From Skeletonema tropicum (lineage: Eukaryota > Bacillariophyta > Thalassiosirophyceae > Thalassiosirales > Thalassiosiraceae), in assembly GCA_037178625.1 (NCBI GenBank), contig CM074133.1:2852001-2916000 (forward strand): a DNA stretch of 64,000 bases, read 5' to 3'. Both the position numbers and the translations under genes were made by a program. This document shows, one piece after another, positions 1 to 11,281 of the stretch. The notes below the pieces were generated by a model, which did no database searches, was not told the origin of the DNA, and saw only the letters and a list, made by a program, of their open reading frames with translations. Numbering within the stretch: the first letter of the stretch is position 1; each line of letters starts with the position of its first letter.

Positions 1-663
1 AGGTTCAGCGCGACTGGACACATTTCTAAATCCTTAAGTTGGTAATAACTTTGGAATGCAATAAGGACAAGCCTCAACCTCAAATATTGGTATCAGACTA
101 GATGAACACGAACATTTGAATGCCCTTCTCGGAAATGTTTTGACAGACTATTGAGTTCTAAACGTCTCACACTATCTAGCACTCGTTGATCGACGCCCAT
201 GTAGACAAAATCTCATCCTCATCTGCTGCCGCCGCCATCATCACTAATCCTTAAACTAGACAAATTCCTTTCGACAATATTGCACCGTTATATTATCATC
301 TCCTCTGCTGTACGTCGCTTTGGAGGAGTATCTTTTTGCTACGTGGATAGACACATACGAATTAGGACAGTGTCATTCTATTGACAAAGCGAACAGAGAG
401 TTGCTCCTACAATATTCATTCTTACGTTGCTCTCAAAGAGGGTGATACACGCCGCTCGATAGTCGCTGCCAATTGCACTCTCAAACCAAACACATTCTTT
501 TGATTGATATAAATATTCAAACTCGTACTAAATATTCTCGGCGTACAAACGTTGTTGCTTGAATTTTTGTGTAAACATCACTCTCTACTCTACTCGATCT
601 AACAAAATAACAGTCACACGTGTTTGTGTGGTGACAGTTAGTACACCACCGCAAGGTTGGACT

Positions 664-773
664 GTGTAAATGGCGTCTGTAAAAGGGGGTGCGTAACCAC
701 ACGTCCAGACGACTTAAACTGGACTTGTGGTGAGCAGTCACAAAGAGGTATGTAAAGTTAGACAACCTCAACA
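664..773 (+). repeat. Dispersed direct repeat, copy 1 (about 110 bp)
   Basis: Nearly identical to 1365-1474, with only a few substitutions. Both copies start TGTAAATGGCGTC and end GACAACCTCAACA. The copies are 701 bp apart in the same orientation. No ORF or terminal inverted repeat was found, so the element type is unknown; they could be ends of a small element or a local duplication. Confidence 0.7.
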
Positions 774-836
774 CTCCTTCTCGAAGTATGAACCGCCGTC
801 AAGCTGTCGTACTTCGCTCCTTCTAACTGCCATATC

Positions 837-880
<44 letters not shown>

Positions 881-1364
881 ATAAAGTGATTAGTTTAGGA
901 TGGTAGTCAGGAGCTGTTTACTGGGCAAGCTGGATCTGAACTTGCCCATTTTAGGTAATAAGAGGAGTGCAGTCTAGGTATCTCTAGTTCAGTGGCAATC
1001 GCACAGAAACAGTTGTGGAGGCAGTATAGAGCACTATCAATGCTACCGACACAGCACACATGTTGGTTAGTCATAATTTCGCCCCTAGAGGGCTAATCAG
1101 ACGTACTTTAAAATTTCTGTTATATTATCTCTAGTTCAGTGGCAAGTCCGCACTCCTCTTGTCACCTGTGCTAGGTGATGGTAAGTTCCTCCTCCCTCCT
1201 ACTCTCAACTGCCTCTCGACAGGTGAGAGTGAGAGTCTGGCAGTTGCTCCGTATTACGAACCCTGAATTTTACTTCGTCGAGATAACATGCCTACCTCAC
1301 AACATCAATGCTTCTTGCGAGGCTCGAACTGGGGACCAGAGCGAAGCGTACTTGGGCTCATAAC

Positions 1365-1474
1365 CTGTAAATGGCGTCAGTAAAAGGGGGTGCGTAACCA
1401 GACGTCCAGACGACTTAAACTGGACTTGTGGTGAGCAGTCACAAAGAGGTATGTTAAGTTAGACAACCTCAACA
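1365..1474 (+). repeat. Dispersed direct repeat, copy 2 (about 110 bp)
   Basis: Second copy of the repeat at 664-773, same strand. Flanking sequence differs on both sides, so the homology is confined to this block. Confidence 0.7.
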
Positions 1475-1688
1475 GACTGCCCTTCTTGTGTTGTCATCAA
1501 AATTGCACAGAATTGAGAATTGCCATCATTCTCCATTCTCCCTCATGAAAAATTGGAAGACCAGAGAGACAACGAGCATCTTTGGAAGAGGCGTCGTCAA
1601 GGAGTCGGCTACCATGGTACTTATGGTAACAGATATGATGGTAACGCTTGTTGCTTGTTGCTGTTGCTGTTTCAATTATTCAATTTGA

Positions 1689-1929
1689 AAGTTCAAGAAA
1701 GTTTCAGTCATCTTTCGGTCATCTTTCGGTCATCTTTCGGTCATCTTTCGGTCATCTTTCGGTCATCTTTCGGTCATCTTTCGGTCATCTTTCGGTCATC
1801 TTTCGGTCATCTTTCGGTCATCTTTCGGTCATCTTTCGGTCATCTTTCGGTCATCTTTCAGAATCCGAAAGATGACCGAAAGATGACCGAAAGATGACCG
1901 AAAGATGCTTGAAACTTTCTTGAAGTTTT
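1689..1929. repeat. 11-bp minisatellite ending in its own inverted copy (giant hairpin)
   Basis: Fourteen uninterrupted copies of GTCATCTTTCG (1707-1860, last one ending in A) are followed after about 5 nt by nearly four copies of the reverse complement CGAAAGATGAC (1866-1907). The flanks are also inverted relative to each other: TTCAAGAAAGTTTCA on the left matches CTTGAAACTTTCTTGAA on the right. The structure is therefore one long inverted repeat whose left arm expanded. Because 11 is not a multiple of 3, all frames stay open and read as artificial SFGHLSVIFR-type peptide repeats. I do not regard these as genes. Confidence 0.85.
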
Positions 1930-1934
1930 TTTAG

Positions 1935-2340
1935 AATGCAGGTCGATCGGGCATAGATCAATGGAACTTTATCACGCTTCGCGATGGTGACGAATACGAA
2001 GAAGTGGTGTCCCGAGCTATCTACTATCCAAGCTACCAAAAGCCGTACTGCACAAACCTTGAACCTTGGAAGCCCCGACACAAGTGCTACAAGCTGCGGG
2101 TGTGGTCTTGGGGGAGACGTATCCCAGCCGTATCATAAGTGATCTCAAGGCCGAGCGTAGCAAATCTGTTGCGGCTGTTCTGAATTCTGAAGATGCGAAG
2201 GGCCAACAAAGAATAAGAATGTAGCAGTGACCGTGGGTATGACATGATCGCATTATCTGATGGCAAGAGAACTGTCTTATTCAAGGAGAAAGAGTTTCGA
2301 ATAGATCCACAAGGCACTGTTATCAAAGGCTGCACAATAT
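1935..2340 (+). pseudogene. Degenerate coding remnant, family not recognised
   Basis: Three adjacent protein-like pieces lie in different frames of the same strand. 1935-2138 reads through DGDEYEEVVSRAIYYP and CTNLEPWKPRHKCYKL. About 2066-2222 reads GVVLGETYPSRIISDLKAER. 2250-2340 reads FKEKEFRIDPQGTVIKGC. The amino-acid texture (charged, aromatic, balanced) is that of real protein rather than shadow translation, and the successive frame changes suggest a decayed gene or TE remnant. No start codon or family could be assigned. A function is not proposed. Confidence 0.3.
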
Positions 2341-2540
2341 AAAAAAGTCGAGCGGTGGTACCAGTCATGTTGGGAAGGAAAGGGGCAGGGAAGGCAAGAA
2401 AGCCTTGCAAAAGAAGCTCTTACGGCAAGAGGCAGCAGCGCAGGGAAGAAGTAGTCAAAGTTATAGATTTGCCGTTTCTCGGATACATCATGAGCATATC
2501 CGTCTCCGTTCTTGCTCTTGGAAAGCTAAAAAGATGAAAT

Positions 2541-3418
2541 AAGAGTCAAACACCTCATGTGGCTTCTCCCCGAGGAGCTCCTCCGCCGATACAACTTCCT
2601 TCAATGACTTAGCCTCCGTTGCATTCTTCTCTTCTGATTGAAACAACTCGAGTTCTTTCATGGCTCGACGGATTTGCCCATCTTACATCCAATCATCGAG
2701 CGGGAAATCAACACCGTATACCCGCACGCTGTGTACAAGCGCCGACAAAGCCAAAATAATAGTCAATAATCTTGTTAACATCATTAATAAGAGCGATTAA
2801 ATCTATTCAGGTTTTTATTGACTAAAATATGCGACGCTAGTGCGTGGGTTATACATAAACACCACATTAACGGATATCGTAAATAGATCCACCACAGCGA
2901 CCGCTGTTATTCCATTTCATCACATTTCAAGGAAAGGAAGAGCATTCTTGATCACAATAATTGCACCGGGCGTGATGCGTTTTTTCCACCTTATGCTCTC
3001 AACGTCAAGCTGCTGTCTTGGATTGCAAGAGCAAGGCTCATCCTCTTTCTCGTTAGAATGCCACACCATCCCCAGAATGCATCGCAAAGGCATCCCAATT
3101 GTCAGATTGAATCGTTACGAATGTTACAGTGATTCGTTCATTAGTTCCACTATCGATTCTTTCGTACTTCGTTGCAATCAATATCAACTCGATTGATCGA
3201 ATGAAGCAATGCTGCCTGCTTGAGCAATGAAATGGCTAGCAATGCGAAAGAAAAGCGAATGGATTTTACGGGTTCCAATCTTGCCTGCGAGAACAAAGGC
3301 CAGTCTGCCGCCTGCCGCCGACCCCATCGCCTGCCTCTTGCAGGCATGGGGTCGGCGTTCCAAAATCAAATCAAAGATACCAGTGTGGCTTCCTGAGGTT
3401 GCCACTCATCTTTCAGCT
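2541..3418. other. Non-coding stretch with a strong hairpin
   Basis: No supported gene. At 3317-3356 there is a near-perfect stem: GCCGACCCCAT plus GCCTGC on the left pair with GCAGGC plus ATGGGGTCGGC on the right, with one bulged C and a 5-nt loop. It could be an RNA or DNA hairpin or the relic of a small palindromic insertion. Confidence 0.55.
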
Positions 3419-3601
3419 TCAGCTGCGTGCATCCGTCATGTACTGCTTCATCTCTTCTCTATTACTCGCACACGGTGCACCCCTAGAGTCAAGTTCGGCC
3501 TTCCAAATGGCGGGTTCGAGTTGTGTCATGTGTTCTTCCTTCAATAGTCTGTTGTGTTCAGCTTCGTAGCGTTCCATTGTATTAATCACTGATGAATCCA
3601 T
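3419..3601 (-). pseudogene. C-terminal fragment resembling diatom BspA-type leucine-rich repeat proteins
   Basis: A 60-residue ORF contains MERYEAEHNRLLKEEH followed by QLEPAIWKAELDSRG and REEMKQYM. This order (an EHxxLLKE segment, an LExAxWKAxLD segment, then an REE.. segment) is what I recall from the C-terminal tail following LRR_5/BspA repeats in large diatom gene families. No LRRs are encoded upstream on this strand: the ORF begins about 25 bp from the left end of the inverted-repeat element at 3626. That is consistent with a gene broken by, or captured next to, that element. It is a fragment, so no function is expected. The family call rests on pattern memory, not on a search. Confidence 0.4.
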
Positions 3602-3625
3602 AGTCCTAATGCGTTGGTCTTATGG

Positions 3626-6490
3626 GCACTTCCGCGTGAGCATCTTTTTTCGTGTTGCCCCCTTTTTATGACCATTGCCCTCTGCCCCCGAAAAAATCGC
3701 TAGATGATCGCTAGAAAAACAGTCCATGCCCTGCCCCGCCCACATGAAAAGTCGGTTTCGACTTGGCAGAAAGTAGTCGTCTTCCTTGCCTTATCTATGA
3801 TGTGTTGGGATGTGTTGAGTGTGCCAAGTGGGGTGATAAGGCTGCTAAGTTATTATCAAATCTATTTTTTGACGTTTGAATTTAAATATTTTTGATGTTC
3901 AGTAAGTACATATCATGTGTTTTGCAACGTTTTATGCGGTAATAGCCTTCTCTTGGAACAATTCTTCCATGCAAATGTCACTAAGGCCTTCCATTGGCGC
4001 TGATTTAGTTGGAAGTCGCACATATTCTCATATCGAGGCTCTCCTTTGCTGTCACCTGCGTTCCAGTTTCACATCTTTTGTCACTTCGCTAGACTTATCT
4101 TTCGCATGCCAAAGTCCTTCACAATTACAATGAACCAATGAACGGCAGCATGCAGGACTGCGGCTATTCCACTTGTCTGAATTTGTCGCAAGCCCTGCAA
4201 CGAGTATTGTGTCACAGAGGTGCTGTGTTGCTGGATACGATGAACCTTTCATTACCACTACAACCGTTTGATCCAAACATCCAATTGGTATCTTCGCCTT
4301 GTTATCTTCCTCGACTTCGAAGCCTGCGACAAACAAGCTATCGTAGTTTCGTTGTCTCCTTCCATTGTACTTTTCTTTCTGCTTTTCTAGAGAGCCGCCA
4401 GATAATATCCGTCTGCAATATCGTCTGATCACCAATGTTTCGTTGTGCTTAGCCTTCCTTGCTTTCTTGCTAATTTATTTCGTTCATTCAATAAGGAACC
4501 CTCCTCCTTTCGATTCTTCCACACGGCAGGATACTCCATTGCCATCTTTCACGGCATGCCGCCTTAAGCCATTGAGGAATGTTCCGGATTATGGATGGTG
4601 GATAGAATAATTGCGCATAGTGTTATGCGGACGTCAGTTACGTTTGTCTTGTAGCCTAATGCCCCAACTTATACCCAAGTGTCACAAGTCTGTTGAGGAC
4701 ATGGGTAGATTGCAGGCTCTTTTCACATTTCCTGACGCATCAGCTCGAAGTCGTAAGGATTCCCCAGCCGTGTCGTTGCCCCAAGCGATTTGTGCGGAAG
4801 AGATCAAAATCATGTTCACACATTCCTATCTCCATTTCAAACGCCATGCGTGTTACAGTTCAGATTTGACGTCACTTCAGTCCACATAAGTAAATTACTC
4901 CATAGCTTGTCTACGTGCAACGAACTTCTTCTTTGGCTTCGAAGCGGTAGTGATTAGGCCCATGTTGATGTGCTTCTAGGTAAATGCGAAGATATTTCTA
5001 CCACCTATATCGTCGCTCTCGTTAACGATATCCTCCTCTGCATATGTATGCTCTTGCATTCCTTTGTAATAGACAAGCCAGCAGCCAGCAGGCAAACTCA
5101 TTCGCTGCCAAGCATAGCGAAGGCTGATATCATGCATGAACATCGAAAGCAGCGGCAGCAGCACATCCAAAGGTCCCTCATTCAAATATATCTGATTTCC
5201 ACTTTAACGCCACCTCTTCGGTGCCATGCGCATCTTCCTTCTTACAATGATATTCTTCGCTCATCGCTCACTGGGAAATAGAACTGTACGCTTCCTCTTC
5301 TTTCGATTATTGTTATACTGCTCTCTAACACCATGCCCTTTTGGTAATGCCCCACAATTCGATCAATATCAATGGCGAGATAGACCCTCTCTTATATGGA
5401 ACTTCGTCAAATACGACCATCTAGGGTCAAGGGTGCAGTAGAGGGTCCGGCCACATCTCTGACCTCTATCGGGATGGCACGAGATGATTGCTAACCGAGC
5501 CCTGCCTCTATTCTTTCAACTTCGGTCGTATCGTTGCCAATTCTGCCGCCGCATCCATCTTCTTTTTGTAAGATTCGTCTGCTTTAATGAGGAGGTGATC
5601 AATCTCTGCACGCATCGCCAACATCTCTGCCCCTCTCTCCTAATTCTTATTTCCGTTGAAGTCCCCTCCCGACAATCGTCGATTCTGTTAGATTCCGGTC
5701 GTTTAATGTGCTGCCTTCTTTTTATTATTATTCTCCCTTCGCTGCCTTTTGTTTTCCCTCTCAAGGAGTAAATCTTTTAATTCCATTCTCTATTCCACTC
5801 CTCTCCTCTACACTTGTGCGAAGAGTGACGACGTTGCGGGGCGGGTTGTAATTGCTAACGCTAGATTCTGATGGTTCTCTGCACTCGAGTCTCCCCACAT
5901 ACGTTTCTCTGGTGTCATTACGCCGTCCCTATTCGTCTCGACAAATATCACATCATTTGCAGTAGCCATATCGGGCGCTTTCTCCGTATACACATCACCT
6001 ACACCACATATGCCGCTTTTAGCTCAGTCGACAGCACCAACGAAACGACACTGATTTTTGATGCATTATTAATGACAGCGGTGATATGTTCTACCTTCCA
6101 TAGCATGCCGACAAGGTCATCGGAACCAAGGAGAGTATCGACGATCTTTCGTAGCATAATGTGTCTTCGGGAAGTCCGAGTATTCGGATGTGTTCACGTC
6201 AGATGGGGGTTAGATAACCGCTAAAAGCTGGAAATATTTGAAAATGGATTAAGCCACTACTGCGGTACACCCCACTTGGCACACTCGGCATTTTCTGACA
6301 TAGGAAGGATAGTAAGGCATAGTGGAACGCCATTTTTCGGATTTGCAATTTGCACATGGTGGCGGTGGTGGGGCATGGCTGCACAGTTGTGTCTTGTGTC
6401 CAAATTAATTAGCGATTACTTAGCTATAAAAATCGGGCAAGAAAAGGGGGACAGCCCGACGAAAAGATGCTCACGCGGAAGTAAGTGCCC
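3626..6490. mobile_element. Decayed DNA element with long (~220 bp) diverged terminal inverted repeats
   Basis: The left end (3626 to about 3840) and the reverse complement of the right end (6490 back to about 6266) are collinear. Both start GGGCACTT, share TCCGCGTGAGCATCTTTT, a CCCCCTTTTT block, an ATCGCTA block, a CATGCCC..CCC block and a final GAGTGTGCCAAGTGGGGTG, with indels between. Long inverted ends of this kind are typical of Mutator-like or foldback elements. No target duplication is visible. The interior has only short ORFs; a minus-strand ORF (4052-4435) and scattered protein-like minus-strand segments may be remnants of an encoded protein, but I recognise none. The element is evidently old and inactive. 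Confidence 0.6.
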
Positions 6491-6764
6491 AAGGTAAATA
6501 AACTTGTAACCTCTTGTTTGTAACGGCGGTAAGTATTGTACCTCGATTGGGTGGAGGATGGAGGGTCTCTCGTAGAAAAAGAGTTTCGTATGAATTCCAA
6601 GGTAGAAGTAGGAGTGCAAAGCAATTTATTAGACCTCTTTTTGAAGCGGATGGCAGAAGCAAGAAGCAAGCACTACTGTACATAAGTATGGTGTTGCCCT
6701 AATTGTGGTGCCCCCCATCCAGAATCCAGACATCGCCGCTGCCGTCACTGCTTGACACAACACT
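6491..6764. other. Upstream region of the JmjC gene
   Basis: Between the right end of the inverted-repeat element and the start codon at 6765 I see no gene. The sequence presumably holds the promoter and 5' UTR. No recognisable TATA or initiator element can be asserted. Confidence 0.4.
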
Positions 6765-7995
6765 ATGTCCTACGCCATTCTATCTCTAACAAATGCTCGC
6801 ATAGAGCATGGCTCATCCATCATTGAACGCCTCATATCCAATGCGCTCTCAATATCCGAGTCAAAAGTGACTGTGATGTTGGAAGATGACAACTCTGCGA
6901 CTATCATAATATACCCCCAAGACGAAAGTGATGCCGCACCGCCAATAGACGCTAAATTAGTGGCTGCACAACTCAATGAGCTAATAAAAAGTGGCCAAGC
7001 TTCTGAATGGGCTGATCTTGATTCTACATGTGAACCGGCCGATGAGGAAGAAGAGGTGTCAATTGAAGAGGAGGAGGCCTATGAATTGTGGAACAACATA
7101 CCGGACGCGGAACGAACCTTCCATCTGGAAGAAATACCCAACCCTGATGGTATAATGATATTGCCTTCTCACTGCAACGTCAGTGAAGTTACCGAGCACA
7201 ATAGCATACCACCGTGTGAAGCACAAACGAGAAGAGATCCATCTCTTTTAAGTTTCGACAATGTCGATAGAATAGATGTAGCAGATATCCATACACTTTC
7301 ATGGAACAAGCCTGTCATAATAACAAATGCAGTGCCAGACACCATATCGGATGCAATACTGGACAAGGAACGGCTCAGAGATATTTATGGTGATGTACAA
7401 GTGCGAACTGGCAACAGGGAAACATTAATAGATAATGGCTTCACCAATAGCAAACCAATGTCCTTCTCCGATGCATTATTGAGTCCTCAGAATGATGCAA
7501 CAAATACAGAATGCGGCACGATTGTGTTTAGTCCTGTAAAAGAGCTGCCAGATGGCTTTAAAACTGAGTTAAGTCCATTAATGAATGCATTTCCTTGTGA
7601 GAATGAAGCTTTTCCTATTGCCAAAAAGTTCACTCTTACAATAGCCTCAGAAGGATTTGGAATTGGAATGCACAAGGTAAGACATCTTTGTTGATGGATG
7701 CTTCAAGTCACTAATTGCTAGCTCCACTGAAATACCGGCTCTGTATTACTGATCCAATTCACGTTCACAGCACAACGCTGCAATGTTCATGCTCCTTGTT
7801 GGCAAGAAAAAGTGGTACATGTCGGCAAGCGAAGATCTAGAAGGCGTTGTGGACACACATCCAAGATTTTACCAAGAGTTATCATCTCATAAATGCATTC
7901 AGCAAGCAGGAGAAGTGTTGTTTGTTCCCAACGAATGGTACCACGAAATTTTCAATTTGGAGTATACATTGGGTATTCAAGCACTGCCAGAGTAA
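6765..7995 (+). CDS. JmjC-domain protein, JMJD8-like (two exons)
   Basis: Exons 6765-7676 and 7771-7995 are joined across a phase-0 intron (GTAAGA...TTCACAG), giving 378 aa. The first ~150 residues are acidic (EEEEVSIEEEEAYE) and unassigned. A cupin/JmjC core follows: LSWNKPVIITNAV near residue 185, then GIGMHKHNAAMF...VGKKKWYM (residues 299-320) and CIQQAGEVLFVPNEWYHEIFNL (346-367). The jellyroll proximal motif is HxH (H303, H305), with the distal H362 in WYH. In most JmjC hydroxylases the proximal motif is HxD/E; the HxH form plus GRK/KKW and C.i.PGEvlyfP is what I associate with JMJD8. Catalytic activity is therefore uncertain. It is convergent with the TLC gene, stop codons about 90 bp apart. 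Start chosen as the first ATG of the open frame. Confidence 0.65.
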
Positions 7996-8085
7996 TTTTA
8001 TAGCTACCATGTTTTGGCTCGAGCCTTTACTATGTATTGATAATGTAAATGGAACACACATCAATCTTCCACCTTTCCGTCCAGT

Positions 8086-9021
8086 CTAGTCGGATTTCTT
8101 CTTTTCACCATTATCACCTGGGACCACCATCTTGTAAATCTGCTTCAGAATCAACGTACCCCAAAAGCATTGCAACAATGCAAACAAACACACAAAGCAA
8201 ATGAGAAAATATCCAGTCCACATTGGTACACCATCCGGCACTGCCTGCGTTTCATCATTATAGGCATACCACAAGTCTGGAATGGTGCTTTGAAATGCCA
8301 CATATGGGAAGTAAACTCCACGGAAAATCAAGAATGCAATTGCAAATGCTATCCTTGAAAATTCATTCAGTCCATGTACTATTCTCATCACTGGTTTATT
8401 CGCATTCTTCTTATAGTCATTCAACCACTTGAAATAATACTTGTGCTTTGGATGGAACACATCCACATAACAAAGTGGAATCGAACTAATCTCAATCACT
8501 CCAAAATAATAGCAAGCGTAGTAATAACCAATCATTTTGCCACCGCTGAATGCTCCACTCATTGTTGACGCCACTAGGAACATGCCCACGTGATGAAATA
8601 GCATTAGTGGATCTTGTAATGCCAGCACGAACAATGATGCAGGCGTGTCCCAAATTAGAATAGCGCCACTCCCAATGGCCAGTGGAATATCACTTGGATT
8701 CGTAGTACCAAAGACTCGATCGTACGGTGTTTCATTCCCCACTTCTTTGTTTGGATCAAGGAACCAATCTCTCATCCCGTAATATGTCAAGATGCACATC
8801 AGTGGCAATGCAATCAACTGATGTGCCGTAAACCCCGGTAGTTCATTCCACGGCCCGTGCCACTTTTGTGGAAAGATTCGTTTATCGAGTATTAGTGTGA
8901 GGAAGATTTGAGCGATGAGGCATGTGATGCCAATGAGGATGGCGATGGGTGTTAGGGTTAGAGGGAGGTGTGTGGAGAGAGTGTTTGCTGTGTCGATGAG
9001 CGTGTTTTGGATTGTGTCCAT
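8086..9021 (-). CDS. TLC (TRAM/LAG1/CLN8) domain multipass membrane protein
   Basis: A single-exon 311-aa protein with about six to eight hydrophobic segments: residues 22-45, 66-84, 110-131, 137-158, 165-185, 220-245 and 275-297. A central segment reads DPLMLFHHVGMFLVAS, which fits the TLC pattern of paired histidines in a membrane segment, followed by EISSIPLCYVDVF, matching the TLC acidic/serine motif. The tail is lysine-rich (GDNGEKKKSD), as in ER-resident members. TLC proteins include ceramide synthases and TLCD lipid regulators. The ceramide-synthase catalytic HHx..DD-type motif is not evident, so a TLCD/TMEM56-like role in membrane lipid composition is the better guess. It is divergent from the GDPD gene, about 450 bp between start codons. 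Confidence 0.7.
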   Translation of the reverse strand: MDTIQNTLIDTANTLSTHLPLTLTPIAILIGITCLIAQIFLTLILDKRIFPQKWHGPWNELPGFTAHQLIALPLMCILTYYGMRDWFLDPNKEVGNETPYDRVFGTTNPSDIPLAIGSGAILIWDTPASLFVLALQDPLMLFHHVGMFLVASTMSGAFSGGKMIGYYYACYYFGVIEISSIPLCYVDVFHPKHKYYFKWLNDYKKNANKPVMRIVHGLNEFSRIAFAIAFLIFRGVYFPYVAFQSTIPDLWYAYNDETQAVPDGVPMWTGYFLICFVCLFALLQCFWGTLILKQIYKMVVPGDNGEKKKSD

Positions 9022-9474
9022 GATGATGAATGATGGTATAAATGTAGTAACGCGAAGATAGGTTCGTGATATTTGGCTCCCAACTCGTCTGATGACTTTC
9101 CCGCGACAACTTGTCCCGCAGCTGCAGAGTTATAACCAGAGGAAAGCCGGCTAGACAATCAGGTCCCAATTATGATCAATAATTACAGTATCACTGAAGA
9201 GGCGTTGCTATGATACTCATGCTACTTCCTATCTGACAATAACCGTCAGCGTTTATGCCAAGCGCGTCGGTCGACGATAAGTAAGGCATTTTGATCTTCA
9301 TGAGAACGGCAATCAGCAATCAGGCAGATGCCAATCAGGAAGGGTGTCACATATGTACGTACGCTAACTAACGCACTAACAAACGTACCAGTAAGCAGAA
9401 ATCGACTTCAAAGACAAATCAAAGACTAAGACATTCAAAAAGATTCAAAAATTTGAATTTCCTCAACCGCAACA
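9022..9474. promoter_or_regulatory. Shared intergenic region of two divergent genes
   Basis: This 453-bp gap separates the start codons of the TLC gene (minus) and the GDPD gene (plus), so it should contain both promoters. I see short local repeats (AACTAACGCACTAACAAACG near 9365) but no motif I can name with confidence. The location is the only evidence. Confidence 0.45.
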
Positions 9475-11166
9475 ATGATGGACCACACAGTCAAAGACGC
9501 ATCCATCATGAGGAGCATCCTTCTTCCAAGGAGGTGGTCGTTAACAGACCGTCTTCTTCTACCCTTGATATTCATCCTCATCATATCAATCTCCGCCACT
9601 GCCGATTCCACACCACCCAAGAAAATCAACCGCTGCCCACTCCGGCCCACTCACAACAAAATCCACCGCCCACCACTCATCCTAGGCCATCGAGGTGCCT
9701 CCTTCCACATCCCCGAGCACACCCTCCCATCCTACCGTCTCGCATTAGAGCTGGGAGCAGATTACATTGAACCGGATTTGGTGGCCACCAAAGACAATGT
9801 GTTGGTGGCGATGCACGATGTGGATTTGAATGTTACCACCAATGTTCATAGTTACAACGATGGTGAATTTAGAGAGAGAGCTCGACAAAGTGAAGCAAAC
9901 GGAAACAAGTGGGGGTATTACGTGAATGACTTTACATGGGCGGAACTACAACAGTTACGAGTGCGTCAACGTGTGGATACCGGTGCACGATATGATGGAT
10001 ATGATTATCTATTTCAAATACCGTCATTTACACAAATTGTCAATCTGTTGCATGATTGGAATACGAGAGAGTTACCGTTGATAGGACGACCGGGTAAAAC
10101 TGGAGGGGTGACTGGTCTATATGTCGAATTGAAGAAATCGTACTACTTTGAACAAGATGGGAATATGTCCCTGGCAGATTTGTTTCTGGATGAATTGGCA
10201 GAGCATCCCAAGGCAAGTGAATTGTTATTTGATCATGTGACATTGTGTGAGGGTCTAAAGTTTGATGAGTACCGTGTCCCTCCATTGGTGTTGCAATCGT
10301 TTGAGGGGAATGTGTTGGAGTATCTTCGGACAAAGTTCAAGGAGAGATGGATGGATTTTGTGGAAGAAGATGCTATTTTGGCGTCTGGTGTGGTGAATGC
10401 TACTGGAGAAGAAGATGATGAAGTTGATCATCGTAAGTTGTTTTCTTGCTTGTGTTGTTGTTTGCTGATGTAATTGTAGGAAATCGACTGTTGGTTGTAG
10501 CATTGGCTAATGGAATGCCAACTAACATCATTGACTTGTTCATTTTCAGCCTGGATACCTCCGCTCGTATTACTTGTCCCAGAGAGTAAGTGTCGCCAGG
10601 AGACATTCTGGTTCGACGTTGAATCATTACACATCTCTGGCCTTGGACCGAACAAAAATTGTCTACTACCATCAACAAATGCGATGGAAACCAATGACAC
10701 AGTAGCTATTGCACGAGCGAAACGCGAAGCACGGGAATGGGTCGCAAAAGCTCATTCCATACGATTGGCAGTGCATCCCTATACAATAAAACTGGAAACG
10801 GATGAACCTGGAGGAGTACCACAACTATTTTCTTCGGTAGAAGAGGAACTACGATACTACTATTGCGAATTAAAGATTGATGGAATATTTTCGGAGAACA
10901 TTGAAATCGCTCAAATAGTTGGTGCAGAGGGTTGTGACGAACCAGCTCCTGTGGTTGGCAAACCTGCAGTGTGTATAAAAGAGGAACGCAATCTGTGGTT
11001 GTTTGGAGTTGCGTTTATGGCCATTGGGGCGTTCCTTGCTTCGATAGTGTCTACATACGTCACATTTTATTGCAAGAAGGAGACCAACACCAATCGACCT
11101 TTACCATTACCAGAGGTGGATACATCGCTGGAACTTGTACAAGATGAAGAAGATGAAATCATATGA
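9475..11166 (+). CDS. Glycerophosphodiester phosphodiesterase, membrane anchored (two exons)
   Basis: Exons 9475-10432 and 10550-11166 are joined by a phase-1 intron (GTAAGTTG...CATTTTCAG), giving 524 aa. After an N-terminal hydrophobic signal/anchor (residues 27-41, LLLPLIFILIISISA), the GDPD TIM barrel begins with ILGHRGASFHIPEHT (69-83), then ELGADYIEPDLVATKD and VAMHDVDL (111-118), carrying the catalytic histidines H72 and H114 and metal-binding acidic residues. The C-terminal barrel strand appears as IRLAVHPYTIKLE and ELKIDGIFSENIEIA. A second hydrophobic segment (about residues 470-492) and an acidic tail (VQDEEDEII) follow. The enzyme hydrolyses glycerophosphodiesters to sn-glycerol-3-phosphate and an alcohol, recycling phospholipid head groups and phosphate. 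Topology suggests a secreted or vacuolar/plasma-membrane catalytic domain. Confidence 0.9.
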
Positions 11167-11281
11167 AATCATATAACATTGTATATAAAGGAAGTGTGAA
11201 TCAATGTATTCCAGAGATTCAATGCATAAGAATTTTTTTATGCCGTGATGTTGTGTGTGCACTGCCTCAAGCACCCTTGCC

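Larger units (their letters stand above)
1..1688. other. AT-rich non-coding stretch with local repeats
   Basis: I see no supported gene here. It contains a 37-nt poly-T tract (about 839-875), a direct repeat of about 110 bp (664-773 and 1365-1474) and a short repeat TCTCTAGTTCAGTGGCAA near 982 and 1131. The short ORFs are unlike known proteins and coincide with repeats. Confidence 0.6.

Noticed and set aside
1290..1365. tRNA-like segment on the minus strand with a GTTCGAGCC B-box-like string
   Set aside because: The arms beside the putative T loop do not pair and no acceptor stem or A box could be laid out.
1520..1897. 125-aa and 75-aa ORFs through the minisatellite
   Set aside because: Periodic peptides come from an 11-bp repeat that is open in every frame; not evidence of coding.
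1707..1907. CRISPR-like array from 11-bp repeats
   Set aside because: Repeats are contiguous without spacers, in a eukaryotic genome, and turn into inverted copies; this is a minisatellite hairpin.
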